A stretch of DNA of 64,000 nucleotides from Mycolicibacterium cosmeticum (GCF_000613185.1 NZ_CCBB010000003.1:1302001-1366000), one strand, 5' to 3'; shown: positions 43,295-53,209, counted from the stretch's first letter. Numbers and translations are program-made. Notes: generated by a model not told the origin, from the sequence alone.

Positions 43295-45721
43295 TCAGAG
43301 CCGATCCCGCACCGCCGCCGCCGAGTCGGCCGACAACACCTGCCCGGCCAGGGCGCCCGCGGCCGCCGCGTCGACGGCGCGCACCGCCTCCTTGGTCGCC
43401 GGTACGGCCGGGGGAGTGACACTGAGTGACTCCACCCCGAGGCCGACGAGCAGTCCCGTCGCCCGTTCGTCGGCGGCGAACTCCCCGCAGACCGAGACGC
43501 CGGCCTGCCCGGCGGCGCCCCGGCAGGTGGCCGCGATCAACTGCAGCACCCCGGGATCGAAGGTGTCGCCGAGCCCGGCCACCGCGTCGTTGTTGCGGTC
43601 GGCGGCCATCGTGTACTGGGTCAGATCGTTGGTGCCGATCGAGAAGAAATCGACATGCGGGGCGAACGCGGCAGCCTTCAGCGCGGCGGTGGGCACCTCG
43701 ACCATCATCCCGACCTTGAGGTCGGCCGGCGGGTGCGGCCCCGTGCGGCCCAGCGCATCGTCGAGCAACCGGCGCGCCGCGAACAGTTCGTCCAGGGTGC
43801 TGACCATCGGGAACATCACGCTCACCGGGGTGTGCCTGGCGAGGGTGGCGATGGCCAGCAGTTGTTCGGTGAACAGTTCGGGATGTGCCAGCGACATCCG
43901 CAGGCCCCGCACGCCCAGATACGGGTTGCCCTCCACCGGCAGCGGCAGGAAATCCAGCGGCTTGTCCCCACCGACGTCCAGGGTGCGCAGCGTGATCCGG
44001 CGTCCCTCAAGCGCTTCCGCGATCTTGCGGTAGACGGCGAGCTGCTCGTCGGTGTCGGGCGCCTGCCTGCGGCCCAGGAACAGGAACTCGGTGCGGATCA
44101 GGCCGGCGAAGTCGGCGCCGTGGGCGGCGGCCGCCCTGGCATCGTCCACCGACCCGAGGTTGGCGCCGACGCCGATGCGCACCCCGTCGCGGGTGACGGC
44201 GGGCTCGGCCGACCGGGCCCGGGCCGCTTGCCGGCGTTCGGCGAGCGCGGCGACCTTGGCCTCGAACTCGGCGCGGACCGCGGCGCCGGGGTCGACGATG
44301 AACTCGCCGCGGTTGCCGTCGACCGCGACCGTGCTGCCGTCGGCGATGTCGAGCACCGCCGGACCGGCCCCGACGACCACCGGAATGCCCTTGGCACGCA
44401 ACAGGATCACGTTGTGTGCCTGCGGGCTGCCGAACGCCAGCAGCACCGCGGCCACCCGGCCCGGATCGAGTTCGGCGGCCTCGGCGGGGCTCAGATCGGC
44501 GGCCACCACCACACCGCTGATCTCCTGGGCGGCGGTGGCACCGCCCACCAGCACCCGCAGCACCTGGTCGCCGACGGCCTGCACGTCGGCGGCGCGGGCC
44601 TGCAGGTACGGGTCGGTGAGCGCACTGAACTCGGCGGCCAGCGCGGTGACGGCGGCCGACCACGCGGCGGCGGCGTTGTGGCCCTGGTCGATTCGCTGCT
44701 GGGTTCCGCCGAGCAGGGCGTCGTCGTCGAGCAGTAACAGGTGGGCGTCGAAGATGCCGGCCTCGGTCTCACCGAGGTCGCGCGCGGTCCGGGCCCGCAC
44801 CGTCGTGATGACACGGCGCACCTCGGCGATCGCGGCGCTCAGCCGCCGCCGCTCCGCCGCCGGGCTCTCGCCGGGTCCGTCCGGCACCACGACGTCCCCA
44901 GGCCGGGCCGAGCGGGCCGGGCCGATGCCGAGGCCCGGACCCGCGCCGATCGGCTGGTTGCGGGCCGGCTGGGGGGCCATTTGGGTTGGGACGTCGATGG
45001 TTTCGTCGAAGTTGCGGGCGGCCAGGGCCAGGATGTGCTCCAGCGTTTCGGCGGCCTGGCTGCCCGCCACCCGGACCTGCACCTCGTCGCCGCTGCGCAC
45101 GCCGAGGGTGGCGATCTTGGACAGGCTGGCGGCATCGACCCAGGCCGAGTCGGTGCGCGGGTTGCGAATGCGGGCCCGGGCGTCGCGGCGACGTACCTCC
45201 TGGGCCAGTCGGGCGGCCGGACGGGCATGCAACCCGTGCGGGTTGGCGACGACGAAACTGCCGGTCAGTTCGTCGGCGGCCTGCGCGTCGGCGGATTCGG
45301 GCGCGGCGGGCGCCGGGCCGAGGTGGGCGATCTTGCCGGTCAGCGCACCCGATGCCTCGGCGGCGATCTCGGCTGCCGAGGCCTCTCCGGCGGCCGCGAC
45401 GGCCGCCACCACCAGACCCTCGACGAGTGGGGCGGGGCACAGCACCACCCGCTCGCGTACCTCGTCGTCGAGCAGCTCGAGGGCGAGTTCGGCGGACAGC
45501 ACGGCGCTGCCCAGATCCATCAGCACCACCGTGCCGTCGCCGCTGTCGGCGTCGGTGACGGCATCGACGATGTCGGCGGCGTCGGTGCCGAACGTGGTGT
45601 CGTCCAGGCCGGCCGCGATGGCGATGCGGATGTCCTTGCCGTGCACCATCTCCTGGGCCAGGGCGACGGCGGCGCGGGCCAGCGGGCGGCTGTGTGAGAC
45701 GACGACCAGGCCGACCGTCAT
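43295..45721 (-). CDS. dhaM: DhaM-HPr-enzyme I fusion phosphotransferase
   Basis: 808 aa with three parts. Residues 1-135 are an EIIA-Man-like DhaM domain (VVVSHSRPLARAAV with the active His, then LMDLGSAVLSAELALELL). Residues about 150-240 are HPr (NPHGLHARPAARLAQEVRRR, with the phospho-His). Residues about 255-808 are a full enzyme I: the His domain (SPQAHNVILLRAKGIPVVVG) and the whole PEP-binding barrel (RTEFLFLGR, GGDKPLDFLPLPVEGNPYLG, IGTNDLTQYTMAADRNN, SVCGEFAAD). E. coli DhaM has only part of enzyme I, so this protein can take phosphate straight from PEP. It phosphorylates ADP bound to DhaL and may also feed NagE/Crr. Confidence 0.92.
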   Translation of the reverse strand: MTVGLVVVSHSRPLARAAVALAQEMVHGKDIRIAIAAGLDDTTFGTDAADIVDAVTDADSGDGTVVLMDLGSAVLSAELALELLDDEVRERVVLCPAPLVEGLVVAAVAAAGEASAAEIAAEASGALTGKIAHLGPAPAAPESADAQAADELTGSFVVANPHGLHARPAARLAQEVRRRDARARIRNPRTDSAWVDAASLSKIATLGVRSGDEVQVRVAGSQAAETLEHILALAARNFDETIDVPTQMAPQPARNQPIGAGPGLGIGPARSARPGDVVVPDGPGESPAAERRRLSAAIAEVRRVITTVRARTARDLGETEAGIFDAHLLLLDDDALLGGTQQRIDQGHNAAAAWSAAVTALAAEFSALTDPYLQARAADVQAVGDQVLRVLVGGATAAQEISGVVVAADLSPAEAAELDPGRVAAVLLAFGSPQAHNVILLRAKGIPVVVGAGPAVLDIADGSTVAVDGNRGEFIVDPGAAVRAEFEAKVAALAERRQAARARSAEPAVTRDGVRIGVGANLGSVDDARAAAAHGADFAGLIRTEFLFLGRRQAPDTDEQLAVYRKIAEALEGRRITLRTLDVGGDKPLDFLPLPVEGNPYLGVRGLRMSLAHPELFTEQLLAIATLARHTPVSVMFPMVSTLDELFAARRLLDDALGRTGPHPPADLKVGMMVEVPTAALKAAAFAPHVDFFSIGTNDLTQYTMAADRNNDAVAGLGDTFDPGVLQLIAATCRGAAGQAGVSVCGEFAADERATGLLVGLGVESLSVTPPAVPATKEAVRAVDAAAAGALAGQVLSADSAAAVRDRL

Positions 45722-46299
45722 GTGCGCACCACCGTTGCCGCCGCGCTGAGCAGCAGCGCCGCCGATGCCGCGCCCGGGTCGATGTGCCCGACGCTGCGCT
45801 GCCCGAGGTAGCTGGCCCGGCCCTTACGGGCCACCATGGATTCGGTACCGTCGCGGCCCTTTTCGGCCGCGGCGGCCGCAGCGGCCAGATCACCGCCGGA
45901 TTCCAGCGCCTCCAACGCGGGCGCCAGCGCGTCGAACATGGTCTTGTCGCCCAACTCGGCGCGGCCACGCTGGACCACCCCTTCGACGCCGGCCCGCAGC
46001 GCGGCGGCGAACCCCTGGTCCCACGCCGGGCCCATGCGCAGGAAGAACGTGCCGTACAGCGGACCGCTGGCCCCGCCGACCGACTTCACCAACGTCATGC
46101 CGATCTGTTTGCACGCCGCGGGCGCATCGGCCGGTGGTGACTCGTCGAGGGCGGCGACCACGGCGGTCATCCCGCGGTCCATGTTGATGCCATGGTCGGC
46201 GTCGCCGATCGCGGCGTCCAGATCGCTGAGATGCTGGGCGCTCTCGGCGATCAGGCGAGCGAATTCCCGCACCCAGGCTTGCAGTTGGGCCGCATCCAT
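45718..46299 (-). CDS. dhaL: Dihydroxyacetone kinase ADP-binding subunit DhaL
   Basis: 193 aa. The start is the ATG 9 nt after GGAGAGG; the in-frame ATG at 46308 sits too close to this site. Family motifs: LSDLDAAIGDADHGINMDRG (Asp residues for Mg-ADP), VGGASGPLYGTFFLRMG, and DGTESMVARKGRASYLGQRS. In PTS-type kinases DhaL keeps ADP as a tightly bound cofactor that DhaM rephosphorylates. It follows dhaK by 2 nt and overlaps dhaM by 4 nt. Confidence 0.95.
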   Translation of the reverse strand: MDAAQLQAWVREFARLIAESAQHLSDLDAAIGDADHGINMDRGMTAVVAALDESPPADAPAACKQIGMTLVKSVGGASGPLYGTFFLRMGPAWDQGFAAALRAGVEGVVQRGRAELGDKTMFDALAPALEALESGGDLAAAAAAAEKGRDGTESMVARKGRASYLGQRSVGHIDPGAASAALLLSAAATVVRT

Positions 46300-46301
46300 G
46301 C

Positions 46302-47300
46302 TCAGCATCCTCTCCGCAGTGCCGGGGTGTTGACCGGGTGGTCCCACAGGCGCAGCAATTCGTCGTCGGCGCGCAGTAAGGTCACCGAGCAGCCGGCCAT
46401 GTCCAGGCTGGTGATGTAGGGCCCCACCAGGGACCGGGCGATCCGTACACCCGCCTTGTCCAGGATGGCCGCGAATTCGGCGTACATCACGTACAGCTCG
46501 ATCAGCGGCGTGGCGCCCATGCTGTTGACGAACAGGATGACTCCGTCATCGGAGGCGAAATCGAGATCGGCCAGCACGGGCTCGGCCATCTGCTCGGCGA
46601 TGGCGCGGGCGGGCTGCATCGGTACGCGTTGCCTGCCGGGTTCGCCGTGGATGCCGATGCCGATCTCGATGTCGGTGTCGGGCAGATCGAAGGTGGGATG
46701 GCCGACCGCTGGCACGGTGCACGACGTCAGCGCCACCCCCATGCTGCGCGACGCCGCGTTCACCCGGCGCGCCACGTCGGCGACGTCGGCCAGTGACCGG
46801 CCCAGATCCGCTGCGGCGCCGGCGATCTTTTCCACCAGCACGGTGGCGCCGACCCCGCGCCGGCCGGCGGTGTAGGTGCTGTCCTGCACCGCGACGTCGT
46901 CGTCGACGATGACCGACTCGACGGTGACACCTTCGGCGGCAGCCAGTTCGGCGGCCATCTCGAAGTTCATCACGTCGCCGGTGTAGTTCTTCACGATGTG
47001 CAGCACGCCGGCACCGCTGTCGACGGTCTTGGTCGCCTCCAGCATCTGGTCGGGCACCGGCGAGGTGAAGACCTCACCGGCGCAGGCCGCGTCGAGCATG
47101 CCCCGGCCCACGAAGCCGCCGTGCAGCGGCTCGTGTCCCGAACCGCCGCCGGAGATCAGCCCGACCTTGCCGGACACCGGGGCGTCGGCCCGGTAGATGA
47201 TCCGGTTGGCGTGGTCGACGCGCAACTCCGGATGGGCAAAGGCGATGCCGCGCAAGGCTTCGGCGATGACATCAGCGGGGTCGTTGATGAGCTTCTTCAT
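46302..47300 (-). CDS. dhaK: Dihydroxyacetone kinase substrate-binding subunit DhaK
   Basis: 332 aa, start MKKLINDPADVIAEALRGIA. Motifs include SGGGSGHEPLHGGFVGRGML, IVKNYTGDVMNFEMAAELA, and IGIGIHGEPGRQRV, where the His binds dihydroxyacetone covalently. With DhaL and DhaM it makes dihydroxyacetone phosphate from dihydroxyacetone. The gene follows glpF by 10 nt, so transport and phosphorylation are made together. Confidence 0.95.
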   Translation of the reverse strand: MKKLINDPADVIAEALRGIAFAHPELRVDHANRIIYRADAPVSGKVGLISGGGSGHEPLHGGFVGRGMLDAACAGEVFTSPVPDQMLEATKTVDSGAGVLHIVKNYTGDVMNFEMAAELAAAEGVTVESVIVDDDVAVQDSTYTAGRRGVGATVLVEKIAGAAADLGRSLADVADVARRVNAASRSMGVALTSCTVPAVGHPTFDLPDTDIEIGIGIHGEPGRQRVPMQPARAIAEQMAEPVLADLDFASDDGVILFVNSMGATPLIELYVMYAEFAAILDKAGVRIARSLVGPYITSLDMAGCSVTLLRADDELLRLWDHPVNTPALRRGC

Positions 47301-47310
47301 GCTGGGATCC

Positions 47311-48075
47311 TCAGGCTGCTGCGTTGGTGGGGGCGGACGGGGTGGCCACCGGCGCCGGGGTGGCGTCGGCGCGGGTGCGGGAGATGGCGACATAGCCGAG
47401 CGCGGCGAGTGCGCCGGCGAGCAGTTCGGCGACGACGTACACCGGCAGCTGGTGCCAGGAGACCGAGCCGCCGGCCAACTGCTGGACGAGCATCGGGCCG
47501 AAGGTGCGGGCCGGATTGATCGAGGCCCCGGTGGTGGGGGCGACCGGGATGATGGCGGCGAACACGACCAGGCCGATGGCGACACCGGCGAAACCGGCCG
47601 GCGCCTTGCGGTGTATCACGCCGAAGACGGTGAACACGAGAATGAACGTACCCACGAACTCGGCGAAAAACGCCTGTACCGGACTCGTCTGTGCGGAGTA
47701 GGTGGCGATGCCCAGCCCGGCGTCGCGGGCGGCCGTGCCCAGCACGCCCAGGATCGCCGCGGCTCCGACGATGGCACCCACCACCTGGGCGGCGATGTAC
47801 GCGGGCACCCGCGACCACGGGAAGTGGCCGGTGACGGCCAGTCCGATGGTGACGGCGGGATTGATGTGGTTGCCGGAGATGTGCCCCAAGGCGTAGACGG
47901 TGGCCACCACGACGGTGCCGAAGGCCAGCGAGATCATGCCGAGGTCGGCCATGGTGAACGGCGCGTCCCCGTTCACGATGATGGTGGCGGGCACCGCGCC
48001 CACCCCGATGAAGACCAGGAATGCCGTGCCGAGCGTCTCGGCCGCGAGCTTCTGCCAGAGCGAGGGCTCATCCAT
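47311..48075 (-). CDS. glpF: MIP-family channel, glycerol facilitator/aquaporin
   Basis: 254 aa. Six membrane helices and both half-helix NPA motifs are present: SGNHINPAVTIGLAV and TTGASINPARTFGPML, with the Arg of the selectivity filter after the second NPA. Members pass glycerol, dihydroxyacetone or water. Being the first gene of the glpF-dhaKLM operon, it most likely admits glycerol or dihydroxyacetone. The divergent iclR gene lies 138 bp away with a dyad in between. Confidence 0.88.
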   Translation of the reverse strand: MDEPSLWQKLAAETLGTAFLVFIGVGAVPATIIVNGDAPFTMADLGMISLAFGTVVVATVYALGHISGNHINPAVTIGLAVTGHFPWSRVPAYIAAQVVGAIVGAAAILGVLGTAARDAGLGIATYSAQTSPVQAFFAEFVGTFILVFTVFGVIHRKAPAGFAGVAIGLVVFAAIIPVAPTTGASINPARTFGPMLVQQLAGGSVSWHQLPVYVVAELLAGALAALGYVAISRTRADATPAPVATPSAPTNAAA

Positions 48076-48129
48076 ATCGCGTTCTCCCTTGAACGATGGG
48101 GCAGCGCACCGCTGCGACTATCTCGGATG

Positions 48130-48150
48130 ACATTCGATAATGTCGAATGT
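48130..48150. promoter_or_regulatory. IclR-type operator between glpF and iclR
   Basis: ACATTCGA-TAATG-TCGAATGT, a perfect 8-bp inverted repeat with a 5-nt centre, lies 55 bp before glpF and 64 bp before the iclR start. It is AT-rich compared with its surroundings and positioned to control both genes. Confidence 0.75.
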
Positions 48151-48213
48151 GATGTGGACCATACGCTTATGCTTCGGGGTGCACAAGAGGTCTGAACACC
48201 TACGAGAGGGGCC

Positions 48214-48957
48214 GTGATGATCCAGGCGGTGGATCGGGCGCTGCGCATTCTCACGGTGTTGCAGGGCGGGCGCCGGATGAGCCTGGGGGAGATTGCCACC
48301 GCCATCGAACTGGCGCCCTCGACGGTGCACGGCCTGGTCCGCACCCTGTTGGCGCACGGCATGGTGCAGCAGGAGTCCGACTCGGGCCGCTACCGGCTGG
48401 GGCCGGCGACGCTGCGGCTGGGCAACGTGTACCTGGAAAGCCTGGAACTGCGCTCCCGCGTGGCGATCTGGGCCGAAGGGCTGGCCCGGCGCACCGGTTG
48501 CGCGGTGCGCACCGGGGTGCTGTTGTTCGACGAGGTCGTCGTGGTGGCGCACGAACCGCGGCCGGACGGCACCCGGCAGATGCCGGAGGTCGGCATCGTC
48601 ATCCCCGCCCATGCCAGCGCGCTCGGCAAGGGGCTGCTGGCGTTCCGGAAAGACTACGCCCCAACGACTCTGCGCAGCATGACCGGGGAGACCGTCACCG
48701 ATCCCGCCGCGCTCGCCGAACAGCTTGCGCAAACCCGCCAGACCGGTATCGCGACCGAGGCCGAGGAAGCGGTGCTCGGTGAATGTGTCGCCGCGGCGGT
48801 GGTTTTCGACTCCTCGGCCGAGGCCGTCGGCGCGATCGGACTGGTGGTGCCCACCGGCCGCTGGCCGCTGGAACCGGCCGATGTCGACGCGCTGCGTGAC
48901 ACCGCCCGCACGGTCTCGCGTGAACTCGGTGCGCCGGTGTGGCCGCCGCGCGGTTAA
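48214..48957 (+). CDS. IclR-family transcriptional regulator
   Basis: 247 aa from GTG, with ATG one codon later. The winged helix is IQAVDRALRILTVLQGGRRM, LGEIATAIELAPSTVHGLVR, followed by the ligand domain with GCAVRTGVLLFDEVVVVAHE, PAHASALGKGLLAF and the ending AVGAIGLVVPTG. In actinobacteria IclR/GylR proteins control glycerol and related genes and release DNA on binding a metabolite. The divergent glpF-dhaKLM operon and the dyad in between make it the likely regulator of that operon. Confidence 0.88.
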   Translation: MMIQAVDRALRILTVLQGGRRMSLGEIATAIELAPSTVHGLVRTLLAHGMVQQESDSGRYRLGPATLRLGNVYLESLELRSRVAIWAEGLARRTGCAVRTGVLLFDEVVVVAHEPRPDGTRQMPEVGIVIPAHASALGKGLLAFRKDYAPTTLRSMTGETVTDPAALAEQLAQTRQTGIATEAEEAVLGECVAAAVVFDSSAEAVGAIGLVVPTGRWPLEPADVDALRDTARTVSRELGAPVWPPRG

Positions 48958-49163
48958 CCCGACCGCCCACCCCGGGACTCGACGAACCGCAGCAGCGCCG
49001 GGTCGGCGGAGGTGAAGCGGTCCACCTCCTCGCCGCCGTCGCAGCGCAGCAGCGCGATGGTGACCTCCGAGACCGCCTCGCCGGACCGGTTCTGCCACAG
49101 CACCTGCCAGTGCGCGCCGGCGTCCTCCCATCTGAGCAGTTCGGCCACCCGGTCACGCGTCAT
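48954..49163 (-). CDS. Small hypothetical protein
   Basis: 69 aa, start MTRDRVAELLRWEDAGAHW. It reads as a compact alpha/beta protein (WQVLWQNRSGEAVSEVTIAL, LRCDGGEEVDRF). Its stop overlaps that of iclR by 4 nt on the opposite strand and its start is 9 nt from that of the divergent DUF488 gene, so it has little room for a promoter with a leader and is probably leaderless. No known domain. Confidence 0.65.
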   Translation of the reverse strand: MTRDRVAELLRWEDAGAHWQVLWQNRSGEAVSEVTIALLRCDGGEEVDRFTSADPALLRFVESRGGRSG

Positions 49164-49181
49164 GTCCCTACGATGGCACCG

Positions 49182-49526
49182 ATGGTGCGGGTGGCGCGAG
49201 TGTATGCGGTACTGGATCCGGACGACGGCCGGCGGGTGCTGGTGGACCGGCTGTGGCCGCGGGGCTTCCGCAAGGACGATCCCCGGGTGGGTCATTGGCT
49301 GCCTGCCGTGGCCCCGTCCAACGACCTGCGCCGCTGGTATTCGCACCAGTCCGCCCGCTTCGCCGAGTTCGCCGCCCGGTACGAGGCCGAACTGACGCTG
49401 CCGGAGGGCAAAGCGGCCCTGGATGAACTGCGCGAGCTGGCCGCCGCGGGCACGGTGACCCTGGTTACCGCGACCCGCGACCTGGCCGAAAGCCACGCCG
49501 CGGTGCTGCGCGGCCTGTTGGCGTAG
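49182..49526 (+). CDS. DUF488-family protein
   Basis: 114 aa from MVRVARVYAVLD; ATG 49173 would add three residues. The family motif is VDRLWPRGFRKDDPRVGHWL, then SNDLRRWYSHQSARFAEFAA and LVTATRDLAESHAAVL. The YeaO-like subgroup of DUF488 is small and often found with stress genes, but its activity is unknown. Confidence 0.87.
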   Translation: MVRVARVYAVLDPDDGRRVLVDRLWPRGFRKDDPRVGHWLPAVAPSNDLRRWYSHQSARFAEFAARYEAELTLPEGKAALDELRELAAAGTVTLVTATRDLAESHAAVLRGLLA

Positions 49527-49567
49527 CTCACCCGAAATTCGCGGCGTTGGGTAGGCTCGTCCCTCAA

Positions 49568-50197
49568 ATGATCGAGACTGACGAGGCGCTGCCCATCCTG
49601 CCGCGCGAGTTGACCACGATTTCCGACGAGGTCCGCGCCGTCCCGGCGCCGACGATTCCGCAGATCGCCGCGCCGTACGGCGCCCGGCCGGCCGACCCCG
49701 ACACCGACGCCGAGATGATCTCGCGGTGGATGAACCTGCCGCACCTGGCGCAGGCGTGGGAGTACGACTGGCCGCCGGAACGCTGGCGCCTGTACCTCAA
49801 GGCCCAGCTGGCCGGCTCGTTCTCCCGCCCGTTCATCACCAGCCGTAAGGGCGAGGACGTCGGCTATATCGAAATTTACCGGGCGGCAAAGGATTCCATT
49901 GCCACCCGGTACGACGCCGACCCGTGCGACCTGGGCATTCACGCGGCCATCGCCGACACCACCCTGGTGAATCGGGGCATCGCCGCCCTGATCCTGCCCA
50001 AGCTGCTGGTCGACCTGTTCGCCGGCGAGCCGCAGTGCCGGCGGGTGATGTTCGACCCCGATCACCGCAACGTGGGCGCGCGCCGGCTGGTCGAATACGT
50101 CGGATGCACCTTCCTGGGCGAGCATCAGATGTCGAATCGCCGGATGGCGCTCTACACGTTTCCACGCACCCCGGACGATATCCCGGCCCACCGGTAG
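49568..50197 (+). CDS. mbtK: Mycobactin lysine N-acyltransferase MbtK
   Basis: 209 aa, equal in length to M. tuberculosis Rv1347c. A GNAT-fold acyltransferase: WMNLPHLAQAWEYDWPPERW, FITSRKGEDVGYIEIYRAAK, CDLGIHAAIADTTLVNRGIA, then RVMFDPDHRNVGARRLVEYV and GCTFLGEHQMSNRRMALYTF. It moves a long acyl chain to the epsilon-amine of the lysine in mycobactin. The position next to and converging on mbtN-mbtM-mbtL is the same as in M. tuberculosis (mbt-2 cluster), which makes the call firm. The start ATG is preceded by no other good candidate. Confidence 0.93.
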   Translation: MIETDEALPILPRELTTISDEVRAVPAPTIPQIAAPYGARPADPDTDAEMISRWMNLPHLAQAWEYDWPPERWRLYLKAQLAGSFSRPFITSRKGEDVGYIEIYRAAKDSIATRYDADPCDLGIHAAIADTTLVNRGIAALILPKLLVDLFAGEPQCRRVMFDPDHRNVGARRLVEYVGCTFLGEHQMSNRRMALYTFPRTPDDIPAHR

Positions 50198-50199
50198 GG

Positions 50200-51369
50200 T
50201 CAGCGGGCCATCATCGCGGCATAGCCGTCATGGTCGGGTTTCATGGCCGCGGCCACCAACTCCCAGAGCACCTCGTCGGTGCCGCCGCCGACCCGGGCCA
50301 GCTTCATGTCGCGCCAGTACTGGCCGAGTGGGGTTTCGTCGACCAGATAGCCGGTGCCGCCGAAGATGTGCATGCATTCGTTGACCACCTCTTCACCGAG
50401 GCGGGCAGCGGTGACCTTCATGGCGGCGGCGGTGCGCAGGTCCAGGGTCTTGCCCGCCGCGATACCGGTCAGCGCGTGGCGCAGCATGTCCACCCGGGCC
50501 TGCAGGTCGGCCACCCGCATCCGCAGCGCCTGGTGTTCGTAGAGGGTGTGCCCGAACTGGCGACGATCCATCATGCGCGCCAACGTGATTCCCAGCAGCC
50601 GCTGACAATTGCTGGCCACCTGCCCGGCCACCGACATCCGCTCATGCGCCAACCCCCAGGAGATGGCGGCCAGTCCGGTGCCGGGGCGGGCCACCAGCGC
50701 GTCGGCGGGCACCCAGGTGTCGATGTGCACCGCGGCGGTGGCCAGCGGCCCGGCGCCCACCTTGCGGTAGGGCGTCTGCACCGCCACCCCGGGATCGTCC
50801 AGCGGGACCGCGACGACGACCACATTGCCGTGTCGGCTGGACGGGTCATCGTCCACATTGCGGGCCACGGCCATCACGTAATCGGCGATGGGGGACAGCG
50901 AGACGAACTTCTTGATGCCCTTGACCTCGAAACCGCCTCGCGCCGAGCGCACTTCGGTGCCGACGATCTGCAGGTCGGATCCGCCGGACTCTTCGGACGC
51001 GCCGATACACAACACCGCGTCGCCGCGGATGGCACGGTCGGCGATGTCGCGCAGGTGGTCGTTGCGCGCGAATCGGCGCAAAATGGCGATCGCCGAGTCG
51101 TGCAGGCTCACCCCGACCGCGATGCCCGCCGAACCCAACCGGCCCAATTCGGTGGCCAGCGCGATCACCTTGCCGACGTCGGGTTGTTTGTCCTGGCCCC
51201 ATTTGGCGGCGAACACCCCCTCACGGCCCAGGTACTCGATGAGCTCGCGCGGGAAGCGTTCGGTCGCTTCGGCTTCGGCGGTCCAGGCTGCGACCCGATC
51301 GTTGAACACCCGGCCGAGGAGGGCCGCGAAGTCGTCGGTGGCTGGGTGCGACGGTGCGCTAACGGTCAC
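50200..51369 (-). CDS. mbtN: Acyl-ACP dehydrogenase MbtN
   Basis: 389 aa from GTG, overlapping the mbtM stop by 4 nt. An acyl-CoA dehydrogenase fold: [20 protein letters not shown] (FAD/substrate region), [40 protein letters not shown] and [20 protein letters not shown]. In mycobactin synthesis it adds the cis double bond to the acyl chain carried by MbtL, before MbtK transfers it to lysine. M. tuberculosis names: Rv1346, fadE14. Confidence 0.93.
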   Translation of the reverse strand: MTVSAPSHPATDDFAALLGRVFNDRVAAWTAEAEATERFPRELIEYLGREGVFAAKWGQDKQPDVGKVIALATELGRLGSAGIAVGVSLHDSAIAILRRFARNDHLRDIADRAIRGDAVLCIGASEESGGSDLQIVGTEVRSARGGFEVKGIKKFVSLSPIADYVMAVARNVDDDPSSRHGNVVVVAVPLDDPGVAVQTPYRKVGAGPLATAAVHIDTWVPADALVARPGTGLAAISWGLAHERMSVAGQVASNCQRLLGITLARMMDRRQFGHTLYEHQALRMRVADLQARVDMLRHALTGIAAGKTLDLRTAAAMKVTAARLGEEVVNECMHIFGGTGYLVDETPLGQYWRDMKLARVGGGTDEVLWELVAAAMKPDHDGYAAMMAR

Positions 51370-52943
51370 GGTGCGGCCTCCAGGTTGCGTTTGACCTCGA
51401 GGCGGCGCAGCTTGCCCGACGAGGTGCGGGGCAGCGACCCGGGCCGCATGAACACCACATCGGCCGGCACCACGCCGCATTCGGAGGCGATGCGCTGCAC
51501 CAGTGCGCTGCGCGCCGCCGGTTCGTCGGCACCCTTGAATTCGGCGGCGATCACCAGTCCCGGCCGGGTCGAGGACGCGTCGGTGCCGACGGCGACCACG
51601 GCGCCGGGGCGGATGCCGTCGATCTGCGCGGCCACCTGTTCGATCTCGGTCGGGAAGATGTTGCGCCCGGCGACGGTGATGATCTCCTTGGCCCGCCCGC
51701 AGATCACCAGGCTGCCGTCCAGCAGGTAGCCGATATCGCCTGTCGGGAACCAGCTTTCGCGGTCGATGGGGTCGTCGCCGAGGTACCCGGTCATCATCGA
51801 CGTGCCGCGCACCTGCACCTCGCCGACCTCGCGGTCGACGATGGTGCCGGCGAACCGTTCGTTCGGCGTGATCCGGATCTGCATACCGGGGATGGCCTCA
51901 CCGAGCACGGCGTGCTTGCGCACATAGCCGCCGTCGTCGCTGACCACCTGGATCTCGTCGACGCGCAGCCCGCCGCCCGGGGTGGGAACGCTGACCGCGC
52001 AATTTGATTCGGCCAAGCCGTAGGACGGCGCCAAGGCGCCCGGCCGCAGGCCGAAGCGGGCCATCTCGGTGGCGAACCGGGCGCTGCCGTCGCAGTCCAC
52101 CGGTTCGCCGCCGTTGAGCGCGAACCGCAGGTGCGAGAAGTCGACGTCGCTGACCAGGCGGGCGTACTTGCCGACGATGTTGTAGGCCATGTTCGGCGCG
52201 GCGGTCACGGTGGCGCGGCTGTCGGTGAGCCACTTCAACCAGCCGAACGGCTGCGCCGAGAACGCCGACGTCGGGGCCTGCCACAGGTTGGCCCCGCCGA
52301 GTGTCATGGTGAGCAGGAAGGCCAGCCCCATATCGTGATAGAGCGGCAGCCACGAGTGCCCGGTTTCGCCGGCATCCACCTCGACCCGGGCCACGAGTGC
52401 CTGCAGGTTCGCCAGCACCGCCTCGGGTGAAAGCTGGGCGGTACGAGGCGTTCCCGTCGATCCGGCGGTGCCTTGCAGGACGGCCACGGTGTTCCCGACG
52501 GTGCCGTCGTGGGTGACCGACCGGCGCGGGTGCGCGACGGTGGTGACGTCGTGCACGGTCAGCGCGCTTTCGGCGGCGCCGAGTTCGCGCAGGTGCCCGC
52601 CGTGGCTGAACACGGTGCGCACGCCGATGCCGTCGAACCGGGCCAGGGTGGACTGTGCCCATCGTTTCGGGTCGGCGCCGCGGACCGGCCCTGGCAGGAT
52701 CGACACGGCGGCACCGGCCAGGAAGGCGCCGGTGATCGCGGCGATGAACTCGACGTTCGGCTCTCCGACGAGGCCCACGGCCGGGGCCCCGTCGGCGCAG
52801 ATGCGGGCCGCCACGTTCTCGGCGCGGGCATGCACCTCGGCCCACGGGTGGCGGGTCCATGCGCCGGTGTCGGTGTCGAAGACGTGCAGGTCGTTGGTCG
52901 ACGTGGTCATCGACCGCCGCAGGGCGTCGGCCAGAACGTTCAC
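51366..52943 (-). CDS. mbtM: Fatty acyl-AMP ligase MbtM
   Basis: 525 aa. An adenylate-forming enzyme: [20 protein letters not shown] is the P-loop-like motif, [31 protein letters not shown] and [20 protein letters not shown] with the hinge, then [18 protein letters not shown]. It activates a fatty acid as acyl-AMP and loads it on the carrier MbtL (M. tuberculosis Rv1345, fadD33). It overlaps mbtL by 4 nt upstream and mbtN by 4 nt downstream. Confidence 0.93.
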   Translation of the reverse strand: MNVLADALRRSMTTSTNDLHVFDTDTGAWTRHPWAEVHARAENVAARICADGAPAVGLVGEPNVEFIAAITGAFLAGAAVSILPGPVRGADPKRWAQSTLARFDGIGVRTVFSHGGHLRELGAAESALTVHDVTTVAHPRRSVTHDGTVGNTVAVLQGTAGSTGTPRTAQLSPEAVLANLQALVARVEVDAGETGHSWLPLYHDMGLAFLLTMTLGGANLWQAPTSAFSAQPFGWLKWLTDSRATVTAAPNMAYNIVGKYARLVSDVDFSHLRFALNGGEPVDCDGSARFATEMARFGLRPGALAPSYGLAESNCAVSVPTPGGGLRVDEIQVVSDDGGYVRKHAVLGEAIPGMQIRITPNERFAGTIVDREVGEVQVRGTSMMTGYLGDDPIDRESWFPTGDIGYLLDGSLVICGRAKEIITVAGRNIFPTEIEQVAAQIDGIRPGAVVAVGTDASSTRPGLVIAAEFKGADEPAARSALVQRIASECGVVPADVVFMRPGSLPRTSSGKLRRLEVKRNLEAAP

Positions 52944-53209
52944 GAGTTGCCCTGCCCGGCGGGGAGTTTGGCCAGCACCGCGGCCTCCAGTTGGCCCACG
53001 GTCTCGCAGCTGAGCAGGTCCTCTTCGCTGAGGGCGGCGTCGAGGCGGTCCTCGATGGCAACCATGCCGACCGCGAAGGCCACCGAATCCATGCCCAGAT
53101 CGTCGATCAGCCGGGAGTCTCGGGTGATCCGGCTGACGTCGACGCTGAGATCGTCTCTCAGGATGGCGAGCAGCTCAGGGTTGACAGCAGCGGGTGGTGA
53201 CTGTTCCAT
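52940..53209 (-). CDS. mbtL: Acyl carrier protein MbtL
   Basis: 89 aa. The phosphopantetheine site is the Ser in [20 protein letters not shown], in a four-helix carrier fold ([20 protein letters not shown] before it). It holds the acyl chain during activation by MbtM and desaturation by MbtN. It is the first gene of the leftward mbtLMN operon and has an IdeR-like box 25 bp upstream. Confidence 0.93.
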   Translation of the reverse strand: MEQSPPAAVNPELLAILRDDLSVDVSRITRDSRLIDDLGMDSVAFAVGMVAIEDRLDAALSEEDLLSCETVGQLEAAVLAKLPAGQGNS

